Source of the DNA: Streptomyces sp. QL37
Lineage (GTDB): Bacteria; Actinomycetota; Actinomycetes; Streptomycetales; Streptomycetaceae
NCBI RefSeq assembly: GCF_002941025.1
Contig: NZ_PTJS01000001.1
Span: forward strand, 620,001 to 684,000
Length of the DNA stretch: 64,000 nt
Direction of reading: 5' to 3'
Below the pieces are notes generated by a model. The model ran no database searches. It was not told the origin of the DNA and saw nothing but the letters and a program-made list of their open reading frames with translations. A program made the position numbers and the translations under genes. This document shows, one piece after another, positions 43,940 through 51,630 of this stretch; within the stretch, counting starts at the first letter, position 1; each line of letters opens with the position of its first letter.

Positions 43940-44722
43940 GTGAGCGAGACTGACGGGGTGAGCGCACCCCGGAGCACAGCGGCTGGAAAGGTCCTCCTGG
44001 TCCTGTCGGCCTTCGACCGCGAACACCCGTCGCGGACCCTGTCGGACATCGCGCAGCGGACGGGACTGGCCCTCAGTACCACGCACCGGGTCCTGGCGGA
44101 GCTGGCGGGGTGGGGGGCTCTGGAACGCGCGGAGGACGGGACGTGGCACGTCGGCCTGAGGCTCTGGGAAATCGCCTCGGGCTGTCCCCGGACGCAGATC
44201 CTGCGCGATGTGTCGCTGCCGTTCATGCAGGACCTCTACGAGGTGACCCACGAGAACGTCCAGCTGGCGGTGCGGGAGGGTACCGAGCTCGTCTTCGTGG
44301 AGAGGATCGCGGGGCACCGGTCGGTGGACCTGCTGACGACGGTCGGGACCCGTTTTCCCGTCGGGTCCACGGGGATGGGACGGGTGCTGCTGGCGCACGC
44401 GCCGTGGGACATCCAGGAGGAGGTTCTCCAGTCGCCGCAACGGGCCTGGACCCCGCACACCGTCACCGACCCGAAGACGCTGCGGACGCAGCTGGACCGC
44501 ATCCGGCGCGAGCAGGTCTTCGTCAGTGACCGTCAGCTCTCGCAGAGCACGGTGGCGGTGTCCGCGCCGGTGCGGATCGGCCGGACGGGGCCTGTCGACG
44601 CCGTCCTGGGGATCGTGTTCATGGCGCAGGGAGCGAACCGGGCGGGCGGGCTGCGCGAGCCGCTGCTGCGGGCGGCGTACGGGATCTCCGACGAGCTCGG
44701 CAGGCGCACCCGCACGGGGTGA
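43940..44722 (+). CDS. IclR-family regulator of pobA (PobR-like)
   Basis: A 260-residue IclR protein. Recognition segment SDIAQRTGLALSTTHRVLAE (residues about 36-55), ligand domain with FPVGSTGMGRVLLAHAPWD and SAPVRIGRTGPVDAVLGIVF. GTG at 43940 is uncertain; a GTG six codons later gives almost the same protein. It lies 104 bases ahead of 4-hydroxybenzoate hydroxylase in the same direction, with an inverted repeat between, the usual setting of PobR/PcaU regulators that respond to aromatic acids. Confidence 0.88.
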   Translation: MSETDGVSAPRSTAAGKVLLVLSAFDREHPSRTLSDIAQRTGLALSTTHRVLAELAGWGALERAEDGTWHVGLRLWEIASGCPRTQILRDVSLPFMQDLYEVTHENVQLAVREGTELVFVERIAGHRSVDLLTTVGTRFPVGSTGMGRVLLAHAPWDIQEEVLQSPQRAWTPHTVTDPKTLRTQLDRIRREQVFVSDRQLSQSTVAVSAPVRIGRTGPVDAVLGIVFMAQGANRAGGLREPLLRAAYGISDELGRRTRTG

Positions 44723-44781
44723 GATCCGGGTCGGCTTCCGTCTGACGGAAAGACCGCTGACCGACCGTCGGGCAGGCTGTC

Positions 44782-44805
44782 AACGTTCGGGGTGTTCCGA
44801 ACGTT
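44782..44805. promoter_or_regulatory. Inverted repeat operator before pobA
   Basis: AACGTTCGG-6-CCGAACGTT is a perfect 9-base inverted repeat, 21 bases before the pobA start. It is well placed for an IclR-type regulator (or a repressor at the promoter). It is clearly unlike the GGAA-type sites near the other IclR gene at 19.9 kb. Confidence 0.6.
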
Positions 44806-44826
44806 CACAGCCGCCAGGGAGATGCC

Positions 44827-46041
44827 ATGGCCGACGCCCCCGTCGACTCCATCACTTCGATTCCGGTCGCGGTCGTCGGCGCCGGGCCTGCCGGCCTCAT
44901 GCTGGCGCACCTGCTCGGCCGCGCCGGAGTCGAGACGATCGCCGTCGACACCCGTACCCGCCAGGAGATCGAGGTGACCCAGCGGGCCGGCATCCTGGAG
45001 GCCGACGCCGCCCGGGACCTGATCGAGACCGGGGTCTCGGACCGTATCCTGCGCGACGGGTACGAGCACGAGGGCGTCGAGCTCCGGTCGGCCGGGCGAC
45101 CGTACCGCATCGACTTCAAGGAGCTCGTCGGCGCGTCCGTGTGGCTCTACCCCCAGACCGACGTCTTCATCGACCTCGCCGACGCCCGCGAACGCGACGG
45201 CGGCACGGTCCACTTCGGGGTCCGCGACACCGAGGTCCTCGACGTCACCACCACCGCCCCCCGGGTCCGCTACACCGCGCCCGACGGGTCCCGCCACGAG
45301 ATTCGGGCACGGTACGTGGTCGGGGCCGACGGGTCACGCAGCATGTGCCGCGACCTGATGCCGGAGGACCGGCGGGTGCGGTACGGCAACGAGTACCCCT
45401 TCGCGTGGTTCGGCATACTCGCCGAGGCACCCATGAGCGCGCCCGAGCTGGTCTACGCCCGGTCCGAGCATGGCTTCGCGCTGATCAGCCAGCGCACCGA
45501 GACCGTGCAGCGCATGTACTTCCAGTGCTCTCCCGACGAGTCCGTCGACGCCTGGTCCGACGACCGCATCTGGGAGACCCTTCAGGCACGTGTGTCCGGT
45601 GAGGACGGCTTCCGGCTGAAGGAGGGACCGATCACCGAGAAGACGGTGCTGCGGTTCCGCTCCTTCGTGCAGGAGCCGATGCGCTGGGGTTCACTGGCCC
45701 TTGCCGGGGACGCCGCCCACACGGTGCCACCGACCGGTGCCCGCGGGCTCAACCTCGCGCTGCACGACGTGAAGGTACTCGCCGACGTGCTCCTGCGGGC
45801 CCTCGGCAGCGCAGGCGAGGCCGCACTGGACGAGTACCAGCCGCGCGCCCTCCAGCGGATCTGGCGGGCACAGAACTTCTCGTACTGGATGACCCAGCTG
45901 CTCCACTCCGTGCCCGGTGCCTCGGCGTTCGACCTGCGGCGTCAGCTCGGCGAGCTCGACAACGTGGTCGGCACCCGCGCCGGACGCGCCTACCTGGCCG
46001 AGCAGTACACCGGCTGGCCCGCCCGCGGCCACGCCCGCTGA
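44827..46041 (+). CDS. pobA: 4-hydroxybenzoate 3-monooxygenase
   Basis: A 404-residue flavoprotein that converts 4-hydroxybenzoate to protocatechuate with NAD(P)H and O2. FAD motifs are VAVVGAGPAGLMLAHLLGRA (GxGxxG, near residue 16), the middle DG motif in YVVGADGSRS and the GD motif in LALAGDAAHTVPPTGARGLN (near residue 290). The active-site arm around FGILAEAPMSAPELVYARSE resembles PobA. ATG at 44827 has GGGAG upstream. Together with the regulator ahead it forms a two-gene unit; the protocatechuate ring-cleavage genes are not in this window. Confidence 0.93.
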   Translation: MADAPVDSITSIPVAVVGAGPAGLMLAHLLGRAGVETIAVDTRTRQEIEVTQRAGILEADAARDLIETGVSDRILRDGYEHEGVELRSAGRPYRIDFKELVGASVWLYPQTDVFIDLADARERDGGTVHFGVRDTEVLDVTTTAPRVRYTAPDGSRHEIRARYVVGADGSRSMCRDLMPEDRRVRYGNEYPFAWFGILAEAPMSAPELVYARSEHGFALISQRTETVQRMYFQCSPDESVDAWSDDRIWETLQARVSGEDGFRLKEGPITEKTVLRFRSFVQEPMRWGSLALAGDAAHTVPPTGARGLNLALHDVKVLADVLLRALGSAGEAALDEYQPRALQRIWRAQNFSYWMTQLLHSVPGASAFDLRRQLGELDNVVGTRAGRAYLAEQYTGWPARGHAR

Positions 46042-46136
46042 CCCGGACGGCTGCGGGGCCGCTCACCGCGCATGGCCGTCATCTGTCACCAGGTGGTCCA
46101 GGACTCACGCCGCCGCACCCGGACCGGCTCCCCGGA

Positions 46137-46547
46137 TCACGCCCTCCGGCCCCGCGCCCGGGTCAGCTGCTTCAGTTCGATGATGGTCGCGACGGAGCGC
46201 AGCCAAGTGGCCGCTGTGTCGTCGGCGGCGATCCCACCAACGAGTTCGGCGCCGGCCCGCAGCCATTCCCGTACGAGAACGGCCGCCTCCCGGCCGGGCA
46301 GGGGCTCGGGCAGCTCTGCGGCGTACGCGAGCCCGCCGGCCCGCACGGTGTCGGCGAGGAAGGCGACCGAGCGCGGCTCCGTGCCGAGACGGTCGAGGAC
46401 GACGGCCGCGGCCGCGGCGCCGTCGCCGGTCAGAGCGGTGCGCCGGGGGCCCTGCCCGGCGGTGAGGCCGTAACGCAGCAGGACGGTGATGTCGAGCCGG
46501 GCCAGCTCGTCGTCCGTGCGGTCCGGCGGGGTCGGGGCGTCGTTCAT
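46137..46547 (-). CDS. Small helical protein in the WXG100/peptidase operon
   Basis: A 136-residue protein that I do not recognise. It is mostly helical, without signal peptide or membrane segment, and starts with the acidic and proline-containing MNDAPTPPDRTDDELARLDI; the end is basic (LKQLTRARGRRA). It lies 46 bases after the inhibitor-like lipoprotein gene on the same strand, so it is likely the last gene of that operon. It could be a chaperone or a second immunity part for the peptidase protein, or be unrelated. Confidence 0.55.
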   Translation of the reverse strand: MNDAPTPPDRTDDELARLDITVLLRYGLTAGQGPRRTALTGDGAAAAAVVLDRLGTEPRSVAFLADTVRAGGLAYAAELPEPLPGREAAVLVREWLRAGAELVGGIAADDTAATWLRSVATIIELKQLTRARGRRA

Positions 46548-46593
46548 GGCGGGGCCTCGGGTATCTCGTATCGGCCGACTGGTCCGCTGCGGT

Positions 46594-47118
46594 TCAGTTG
46601 ACGGTGACGTTGTAGGTGATGCGCTCGGGAGCCTGGGAGGGGGAGGCCGTCGCCCCCGCGCTCGGGGTGGCGGAGGGCCCGGCCGTCCCGGGGGGCAGCG
46701 TGGAGGTGTTGCCCTGGCACGTGGTGAAGGTGCAGTGCAGCAGCGTGAACTCTGTGGTCCCCTTGCCCTTGGCCTCGAAGGTGAAGGTGAGCCGGCTGCC
46801 GGCACCGGGCGCCGGGTCGTCGCCGGAGTCCGACGCGTGGTCCCGGCCGTGGCTGACGAGCACCGAGCTGTCGGGCTCGGGGTCGACCAGGTACCAGTAC
46901 TCGCGGGTGGAGGCGTTCTGTTCGACGGTGAGCGTGAAGTGCTCGCCAGGCCCGGCTGTGATGTCGGTGTCCTTCGCCGTGTAGCTCGTGGGGCGACTCG
47001 ACGCGGCCGTGGAGCCGTCGGCCGGTCCGTCGGTGCCCGAGCCGCAGCCCGTGGCGAGCGCGAGGAGCGCGGCCGCCGCGATCGCGGCTCCGCCTCTGCT
47101 ACCGCGGAAGGTAGACAC
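46594..47118 (-). CDS. Chagasin-like (I42) inhibitor lipoprotein
   Basis: A 174-residue lipoprotein: signal MSTFRGSRGGAAIAAAALLA and lipobox cysteine in LATGC (residue 25), then a Ser/Thr linker. Residues about 50-125 follow the chagasin pattern: GEHFTLTVEQN-STREYWYL stands for the NPTTGYxW loop, PGAGSRLTFTFEAKGKGTTEF for the GAGG loop and last strands. The likeness is partial because the loop residues differ. Chagasins block papain-type cysteine peptidases. GTG at 47118 lies inside the end of the upstream gene, which has just such a peptidase domain, so a role as its inhibitor or immunity protein is likely. A GTG at 47139 is an alternative start. Confidence 0.6.
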   Translation of the reverse strand: MSTFRGSRGGAAIAAAALLALATGCGSGTDGPADGSTAASSRPTSYTAKDTDITAGPGEHFTLTVEQNASTREYWYLVDPEPDSSVLVSHGRDHASDSGDDPAPGAGSRLTFTFEAKGKGTTEFTLLHCTFTTCQGNTSTLPPGTAGPSATPSAGATASPSQAPERITYNVTVN

Positions 47119-48682
47119 TGTACGCGTCAGGGAGATCACTGTCGGAAGCCTTGCCCATGTGGCCGTTGATGAAGTCGTCCTCGCTGACCCAGGTGATCGA
47201 GCCCCAGGGGTTGTACACCTGAAGCATGTCACCCTCCTGGGCGATGATGGTCATCGCGTGTGCGCCGTCCTTGCCCGAGACGTCGACCGGCACCGGACGC
47301 CCCTGCGCCACCGACTTCTCGACTTCGGTGAGGACCGCCCTGCGGTCGGCCGCGCTCTCCAGGTCCTGGCGCTCGTAGTCACTGCCGGTGGCACCGCCGA
47401 CGGCGGAGTCGTTGATCCGCTCCTGTCCCTCGGGCCCCATGCCGCCCCAGTTCTCGCCGCCTTCGCCTTCGGTGTGCAGCCGGTGCTGTTCGGCCACCAG
47501 CCGCTGCTTGAAGGCGTCCGGGTCGTCCTCCTGACCGTCGGGACCGCCGGTGAGTTCGAGCGCGTACAGGGGGTCGACCATCGCGCTGGACGTGACGGTG
47601 GACGAGGCCACGCAGGTGCCCTCGGAGCCGTCGCCGCCCTGGATCCACCGCTGCCCGTCGAACGTGACGTAGTCCGTGTTGTTGTTCGAGCCGTTCGCCG
47701 CCAGGCCCTCGTCGTCCATGCTGTCCGCGGCGGTGACCACCGGAGTGAGGTGCCTGCGCACCCAGTCGGGGTCCTTGCCGTGGATCTTGCCCTGGAACTC
47801 CTCGATCTCGGCTACGTCGTGCCCGGCGGCGAGGGCCTTCATCAGATAGGCCCGCTCCTGCGGGTTCTCCGACTTGGCCAGCATCCGTTCCATGGCCATC
47901 TCGTCGTCCAGGCTCAGCAGGTCCATACGCGCCGAGGCGCGCTCCAGCTCGGCGGCCGCGAGGATCTCGTTCAGCTCGGCGTCGGCGCCCGCGACACCGG
48001 TGTCGGCGAGCATCAGCTTGTCGACGGCGGTCAGTTCGCTGGTGTCCATCTTCCCGGCCCGTGCCTCCGCGGCCAGCTTGTTCAGGTCCCTGGCCGCGAC
48101 GCGGGTGGCCTCCTGCGCGTCGGAGACGGCGGTGTGCATCAGATCGACCGCGTAGGAGCTGAAGTGGGCGGCGTTCATACGGTCCCACTCCTCCTCGTCG
48201 TTCTCGTGCAGGTCGTCGAAGAAGCCGTCCCTGCCGCCGAGCGTGGTCTTCTGCTCCAGCAGCTGTCCACGGCCCCGCTCGTCCTGGCGCTGCGCGGCGC
48301 CGATCGCGTCGGCCAGCGTCAGCAGCACCGACGCGCCTTCGTGGAACGCCTCGCTCATCTGGGTCACGGCCCGCCCGGCGGCTTTCACCGCGTCGGAGGC
48401 GAGGACGCTCGTGTCGCCGACCCATACCTCCGGAAGACCCTTGCGGCCCACACGGTCGACCTGATCGAACACGGTGCCGACGCTGCCGACCTGGCCCCGG
48501 TAGAGGGTTGCCAGGCCCTCGATGACGCCTCGGTCCCCACCCGGTGCGGGCACCGAGAGGGCGTCGTCTATCAGGTCGAGAACCTCGTTCTTGCTCCCGG
48601 CGCCGAGCATCTTCTTGGACAGCCCGGCGAGCCATGCGAGGCGGACGGAGGGGGAATCGAGGGGAGAGGGGAAGAACGACAC
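47099..48682 (-). CDS. Long helical protein with C-terminal papain-like cysteine peptidase domain, WXG100-associated
   Basis: A 527-residue protein. Residues about 1-330 are almost all helical and charged, as in LXG/WXG-type secreted proteins; there is no classical signal peptide. The C-terminal part has a cysteine peptidase triad in order and spacing: Cys357 in GTCVASS, His475 in DGAHAMTIIA and Asn491 in VYNPWGS, like the C39/papain fold. GTG at 48682 is preceded by GAGGAG seven bases away and lies 11 bases after the stop of a WXG100-like gene, so the two are coupled. I infer a type VII-like secreted peptidase effector with the helical part as the export or trunk region. Confidence 0.65.
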   Translation of the reverse strand: MSFFPSPLDSPSVRLAWLAGLSKKMLGAGSKNEVLDLIDDALSVPAPGGDRGVIEGLATLYRGQVGSVGTVFDQVDRVGRKGLPEVWVGDTSVLASDAVKAAGRAVTQMSEAFHEGASVLLTLADAIGAAQRQDERGRGQLLEQKTTLGGRDGFFDDLHENDEEEWDRMNAAHFSSYAVDLMHTAVSDAQEATRVAARDLNKLAAEARAGKMDTSELTAVDKLMLADTGVAGADAELNEILAAAELERASARMDLLSLDDEMAMERMLAKSENPQERAYLMKALAAGHDVAEIEEFQGKIHGKDPDWVRRHLTPVVTAADSMDDEGLAANGSNNNTDYVTFDGQRWIQGGDGSEGTCVASSTVTSSAMVDPLYALELTGGPDGQEDDPDAFKQRLVAEQHRLHTEGEGGENWGGMGPEGQERINDSAVGGATGSDYERQDLESAADRRAVLTEVEKSVAQGRPVPVDVSGKDGAHAMTIIAQEGDMLQVYNPWGSITWVSEDDFINGHMGKASDSDLPDAYSVYLPR

Positions 48683-48693
48683 CGGGTGACTCC

Positions 48694-49065
48694 TCAGTAG
48701 CTCGACAGGACCGAGCTGCGCCCGCCCCGCACCGGTGCGCTGGTGATGCCGCTCGTACCGCCGACGGAGACGCTGTCCGCCTCCGTCTTCACCAGGCCGT
48801 CGGTGCCGCGGTACGACCTCTTGGCCAGCTGCACCTTGCTGCCGAGCTCGTGCAGGGCCGATGCCAGTGTCTTGGCCTCCGCCTCCCATGCCTCGACGAA
48901 CGCGTTGAGCGCCGACGCCGCGTCATCGCCACCGGCGTCGTCGTACGAGTAACCGCTGCGGGACCTGACGGCCGAGCTGACCCGGTCCATATCCGTACCG
49001 GCGTCGTCGAGTTGCAGGGCCTGGCCGGTCATACCTGCCTTGACCTGGTAACCGTCGAAGCCCAC
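48694..49065 (-). CDS. WXG100-like small helical protein
   Basis: A 123-residue protein predicted as a helical hairpin: helix 1 around residues 10-35, a turn with SYDDAGGDD and helix 2 containing AFVEAWEAEAKTLASALHEL, followed by a Ser/Gly tail. Size and layout fit the ESX/WXG100 group, but the WxG turn is not seen. GTG at 49065 with GGGGAGG upstream sets the start. It probably pairs with the long protein encoded directly downstream. There is no type VII export apparatus in the window; those genes would be elsewhere. Confidence 0.6.
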   Translation of the reverse strand: MGFDGYQVKAGMTGQALQLDDAGTDMDRVSSAVRSRSGYSYDDAGGDDAASALNAFVEAWEAEAKTLASALHELGSKVQLAKRSYRGTDGLVKTEADSVSVGGTSGITSAPVRGGRSSVLSSY

Positions 49066-49246
49066 CGCGCCTCCCCCGTATGCATTCGATCATGACCGCA
49101 GGCAGGCTAACACTCACTTCATATGACAAGGTCACACGTCATCCGGCGCACACACTTCCTCGACATCACCACCCCACGGCAGGCCTGGGCGACCGGCGAC
49201 CTGCCGTGCGGCTCCCCTGCCGCACCTTCCCTGCGGAGCGGCACGG

Positions 49247-49966
49247 TTATGCGATGTCGTGCCGCAGGACCGCGAAGCAGGCGGGCAGTTGCGCCCGGCC
49301 GCCTCCGGGAAGGGGGAAGTTCGTGTGGAGGACCGTGTCTTCCTCGGCCAGCATGGTGAAGGAGCCGGTCCCCAGGAGCTCGTGGGCCTCGTGCCCGTCG
49401 ACACCACCAGGGCGGATACCCGTGCTCAGCACGCGGGTGAGGTCCGGTGGGGAGCCGTACTCCTCGACGAGCTCGTGCAGGTGTTCCTCGGCTGTCGGGG
49501 CGAGTTCCACGAAGGCCAGGACGCCGGTGGTGCCGAGCAGACTGCGCAAGGCGCCGGCGAAGGCCGGCCGGTGCTCGGGGAGGATCTGGTGCAGAACGGT
49601 GCGCATGTATATGTTGGCGTCACCGATGCGTGCGTGCAGCGCGTCCACGGTGGGCGCGTCGAGCAGGTCGAGCACCGTGTACGGGGTGTCCGGGTCCTTG
49701 GCGGTCGCGGCTTCCACGGCGGCGGGCGAGGCGTCGGTCCCCATCACCCGCTCGTAGTGCCGCGCCAGGTAGCGGGTCTGGGTTCCGTTGCCGCAGCCCA
49801 CGTCGAGGAGAACTTTGTCGCGGTCGAGATACTCGGCGAACCGGGGCAGGTCGAGGGCGCAGGCCAGCTCGGGTTCCACATCCCACAGGGAGCTCTGCCG
49901 CCTCTCCTGAGTCGCTGTCCAGTACGTGTCCCAGCTCTCGCCGTAGTGTGGAGTGTCAACGTGCAT
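49247..49966 (-). CDS. SAM-dependent methyltransferase
   Basis: A 239-residue class I methyltransferase. Motif I is VLLDVGCGNGTQTRYLARHY (near residues 52-71), with TDASPAAVEAA after it. Rossmann fold continues to about residue 160, then a smaller substrate-recognition part. ATG at 49966 has AGGGAG upstream. It is downstream of the type III polyketide synthase, aldo/keto reductase and SnoaL-like genes on the same strand, so it would be the tailoring O- or C-methyltransferase of that pathway. Confidence 0.88.
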   Translation of the reverse strand: MHVDTPHYGESWDTYWTATQERRQSSLWDVEPELACALDLPRFAEYLDRDKVLLDVGCGNGTQTRYLARHYERVMGTDASPAAVEAATAKDPDTPYTVLDLLDAPTVDALHARIGDANIYMRTVLHQILPEHRPAFAGALRSLLGTTGVLAFVELAPTAEEHLHELVEEYGSPPDLTRVLSTGIRPGGVDGHEAHELLGTGSFTMLAEEDTVLHTNFPLPGGGRAQLPACFAVLRHDIA

Positions 49967-50133
49967 GGGGATCTCCCTGAGCGCTTGTTCTGCATCGGTC
50001 GGTGGCCGGAAGTGCCGTCCACGGACTGGAACCGCCCTCCGGTCCGGCCTGGCCGGGCCCGCCGCCGGGACGGGAGCCGGTCGTCGCGGCCCGTCGGCCC
50101 TTCCAGCCGTCCAGCGCATGCCCGTGCGGGCCC

Positions 50134-50574
50134 TCAGGCGGGGGCGGCGCCCGGTGAGCGCAACAGGCTCTGCAGGCGGGCGGCGTCCTGGGCGTTCTCC
50201 CAGTGCTCCACGATGCGGCCGTCGGTGAAGCGCCACAGTCCGCAGAACGGCATGGCTATCCGGTGCGGACTGCCGGCGCGCAGGGTACCGAGGACGGCAC
50301 CGAAGTGATCGTTGGCGCATATGGATTCGACGTCCATGACCAGGCTGCCCCCGGTGGCGCGGAGCAGGGCCCGCTCATGCACCATCACTGCCCGCAGGCC
50401 CCTGTACGCGTGGGAGTCCTCCGCCTCGCGGTCGGCGCGGTGCAGCACGATGTCCTCGTCCGCGTACTCCGCCAGCTTCGTCAGATCGGCGTAGATCCTG
50501 CGCAGGATCTCGGTGTGCGGGTGGTTTCGACGGGCTGCGTCCCGCGTGGTGGCGGGGGTGGCGCTGGGGTTCAT
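50134..50574 (-). CDS. SnoaL-like / NTF2-fold protein
   Basis: A 146-residue protein of the NTF2 fold. Features are NHPHTEILRRIYADLTKLAEYADEDIV split by the usual helix pair, and the last strands with GLWRFTDGRIVEHWEN, which is the conserved end of SnoaL-like enzymes. Family members include polyketide cyclases and hydroxylases, as well as many unknowns. ATG at 50574 overlaps the stop of the aldo/keto reductase gene by four bases. In this setting a cyclase or hydrating role on the type III polyketide product is plausible. Confidence 0.8.
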   Translation of the reverse strand: MNPSATPATTRDAARRNHPHTEILRRIYADLTKLAEYADEDIVLHRADREAEDSHAYRGLRAVMVHERALLRATGGSLVMDVESICANDHFGAVLGTLRAGSPHRIAMPFCGLWRFTDGRIVEHWENAQDAARLQSLLRSPGAAPA

Positions 50575-51533
50575 GACACGTGTCCTTCCTCTGCCCGGGG
50601 TGGGGTGGGCCGCCACGGAGTGGCCTGTGCGCACAACGCCTCGATCTCGTCCCACTGGATCTCGGTGAGCCGGACGTCGCCGGCCTTGAGGTTGTCCTCC
50701 AGGTGACGCACGGACGTGGTGCCCGGAATGAGCAGGATGTTGGGTGAGCGACGCAGCAACCAGGCGAGTCCCAGCTGGGCGGCTGTGACCCCGAGGGAAT
50801 CGGCGGCCTTGGTCAGAAGGGCTCCGGGGCCGACGAGGTCGCCGTGGCCGAGCGGGAACCACGGGATGAAGGCGAGGTCGTTGTCCTCCGCGTACTCGAG
50901 CACCGGCTCGCCGGAGCGGTCAGCGATGTTGTAAAGATTCTCCACCGCCACGATGTCCACGATCCGTCGGGCCTGTTCGAGCTGCTCGACGGTCACTTCC
51001 GGCTGGCCCGACAGGCCGATGTGCCGGATCTTGCCCTCCTGTTGGAGGCGGGCGAGCTCGCCGAGCTGATCGGCCAGCGGCACGAGCGGATCGATGCGGT
51101 GGAGCTGGTAGAGATCGATGCTGCCGCGGCCGAGGCGGTACAGACTGACCTCGACCTGCTGGCGCAGGTACTCGGGCCGGCCCAGGGCCATGATGTACGG
51201 GTCCCTGCCGCCGGCGCGCACCCAGTCCTCGGGGCCGGTCCGCAGCATGCCGCCCTTGGTGGCGATGACCAGATCGTCGGGGTAGGGGTGCAGGGCCGCC
51301 TTGATGATCTCCTCGTTGTATCCGGGTCCGTACGAGTCAGCCGTATCGACGAAGTTCACGCCCAGTTCGTGCACGGCGCGGCGCAGCAGGCGCACAGCCT
51401 CGTCGGGGTCCTGCGGCGGACCCCAGAAACCGGGGCCGGTGAGGTGCATCGCACCGTAGCCGAGGCGGTTGACCGTCAGATCTCCGCCCAGGGCAAATGT
51501 CCTGGGTGCTTTCGCCAGCGGAAAGGTGGTCAC
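50571..51533 (-). CDS. Aldo/keto reductase
   Basis: A 320-residue NADPH-dependent aldo/keto reductase barrel. The catalytic set is visible: Asp in NFVDTADSYGPG with the Tyr four residues on, Lys in VIATKGG and His in LYQLHRIDP. The cofactor loop appears as PGTTSVRHLEDNL. GTG at 51533 is preceded by AGAGAAGA. Its neighbours are the polyketide synthase and SnoaL-like genes, with a four-base overlap to the latter. It would reduce a carbonyl on the polyketide, though general detoxifying members exist. Confidence 0.92.
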   Translation of the reverse strand: MTTFPLAKAPRTFALGGDLTVNRLGYGAMHLTGPGFWGPPQDPDEAVRLLRRAVHELGVNFVDTADSYGPGYNEEIIKAALHPYPDDLVIATKGGMLRTGPEDWVRAGGRDPYIMALGRPEYLRQQVEVSLYRLGRGSIDLYQLHRIDPLVPLADQLGELARLQQEGKIRHIGLSGQPEVTVEQLEQARRIVDIVAVENLYNIADRSGEPVLEYAEDNDLAFIPWFPLGHGDLVGPGALLTKAADSLGVTAAQLGLAWLLRRSPNILLIPGTTSVRHLEDNLKAGDVRLTEIQWDEIEALCAQATPWRPTPPRAEEGHVS

Positions 51534-51630
51534 GGATCTTCTCTTCTCTGTCGGAGGATTCTTGGCGTTGTTCCGGCGCTGCGCCGACCACGAGAGGTGT
51601 GCGTCGAAGGAGCACGGGCCGATCGGTACG

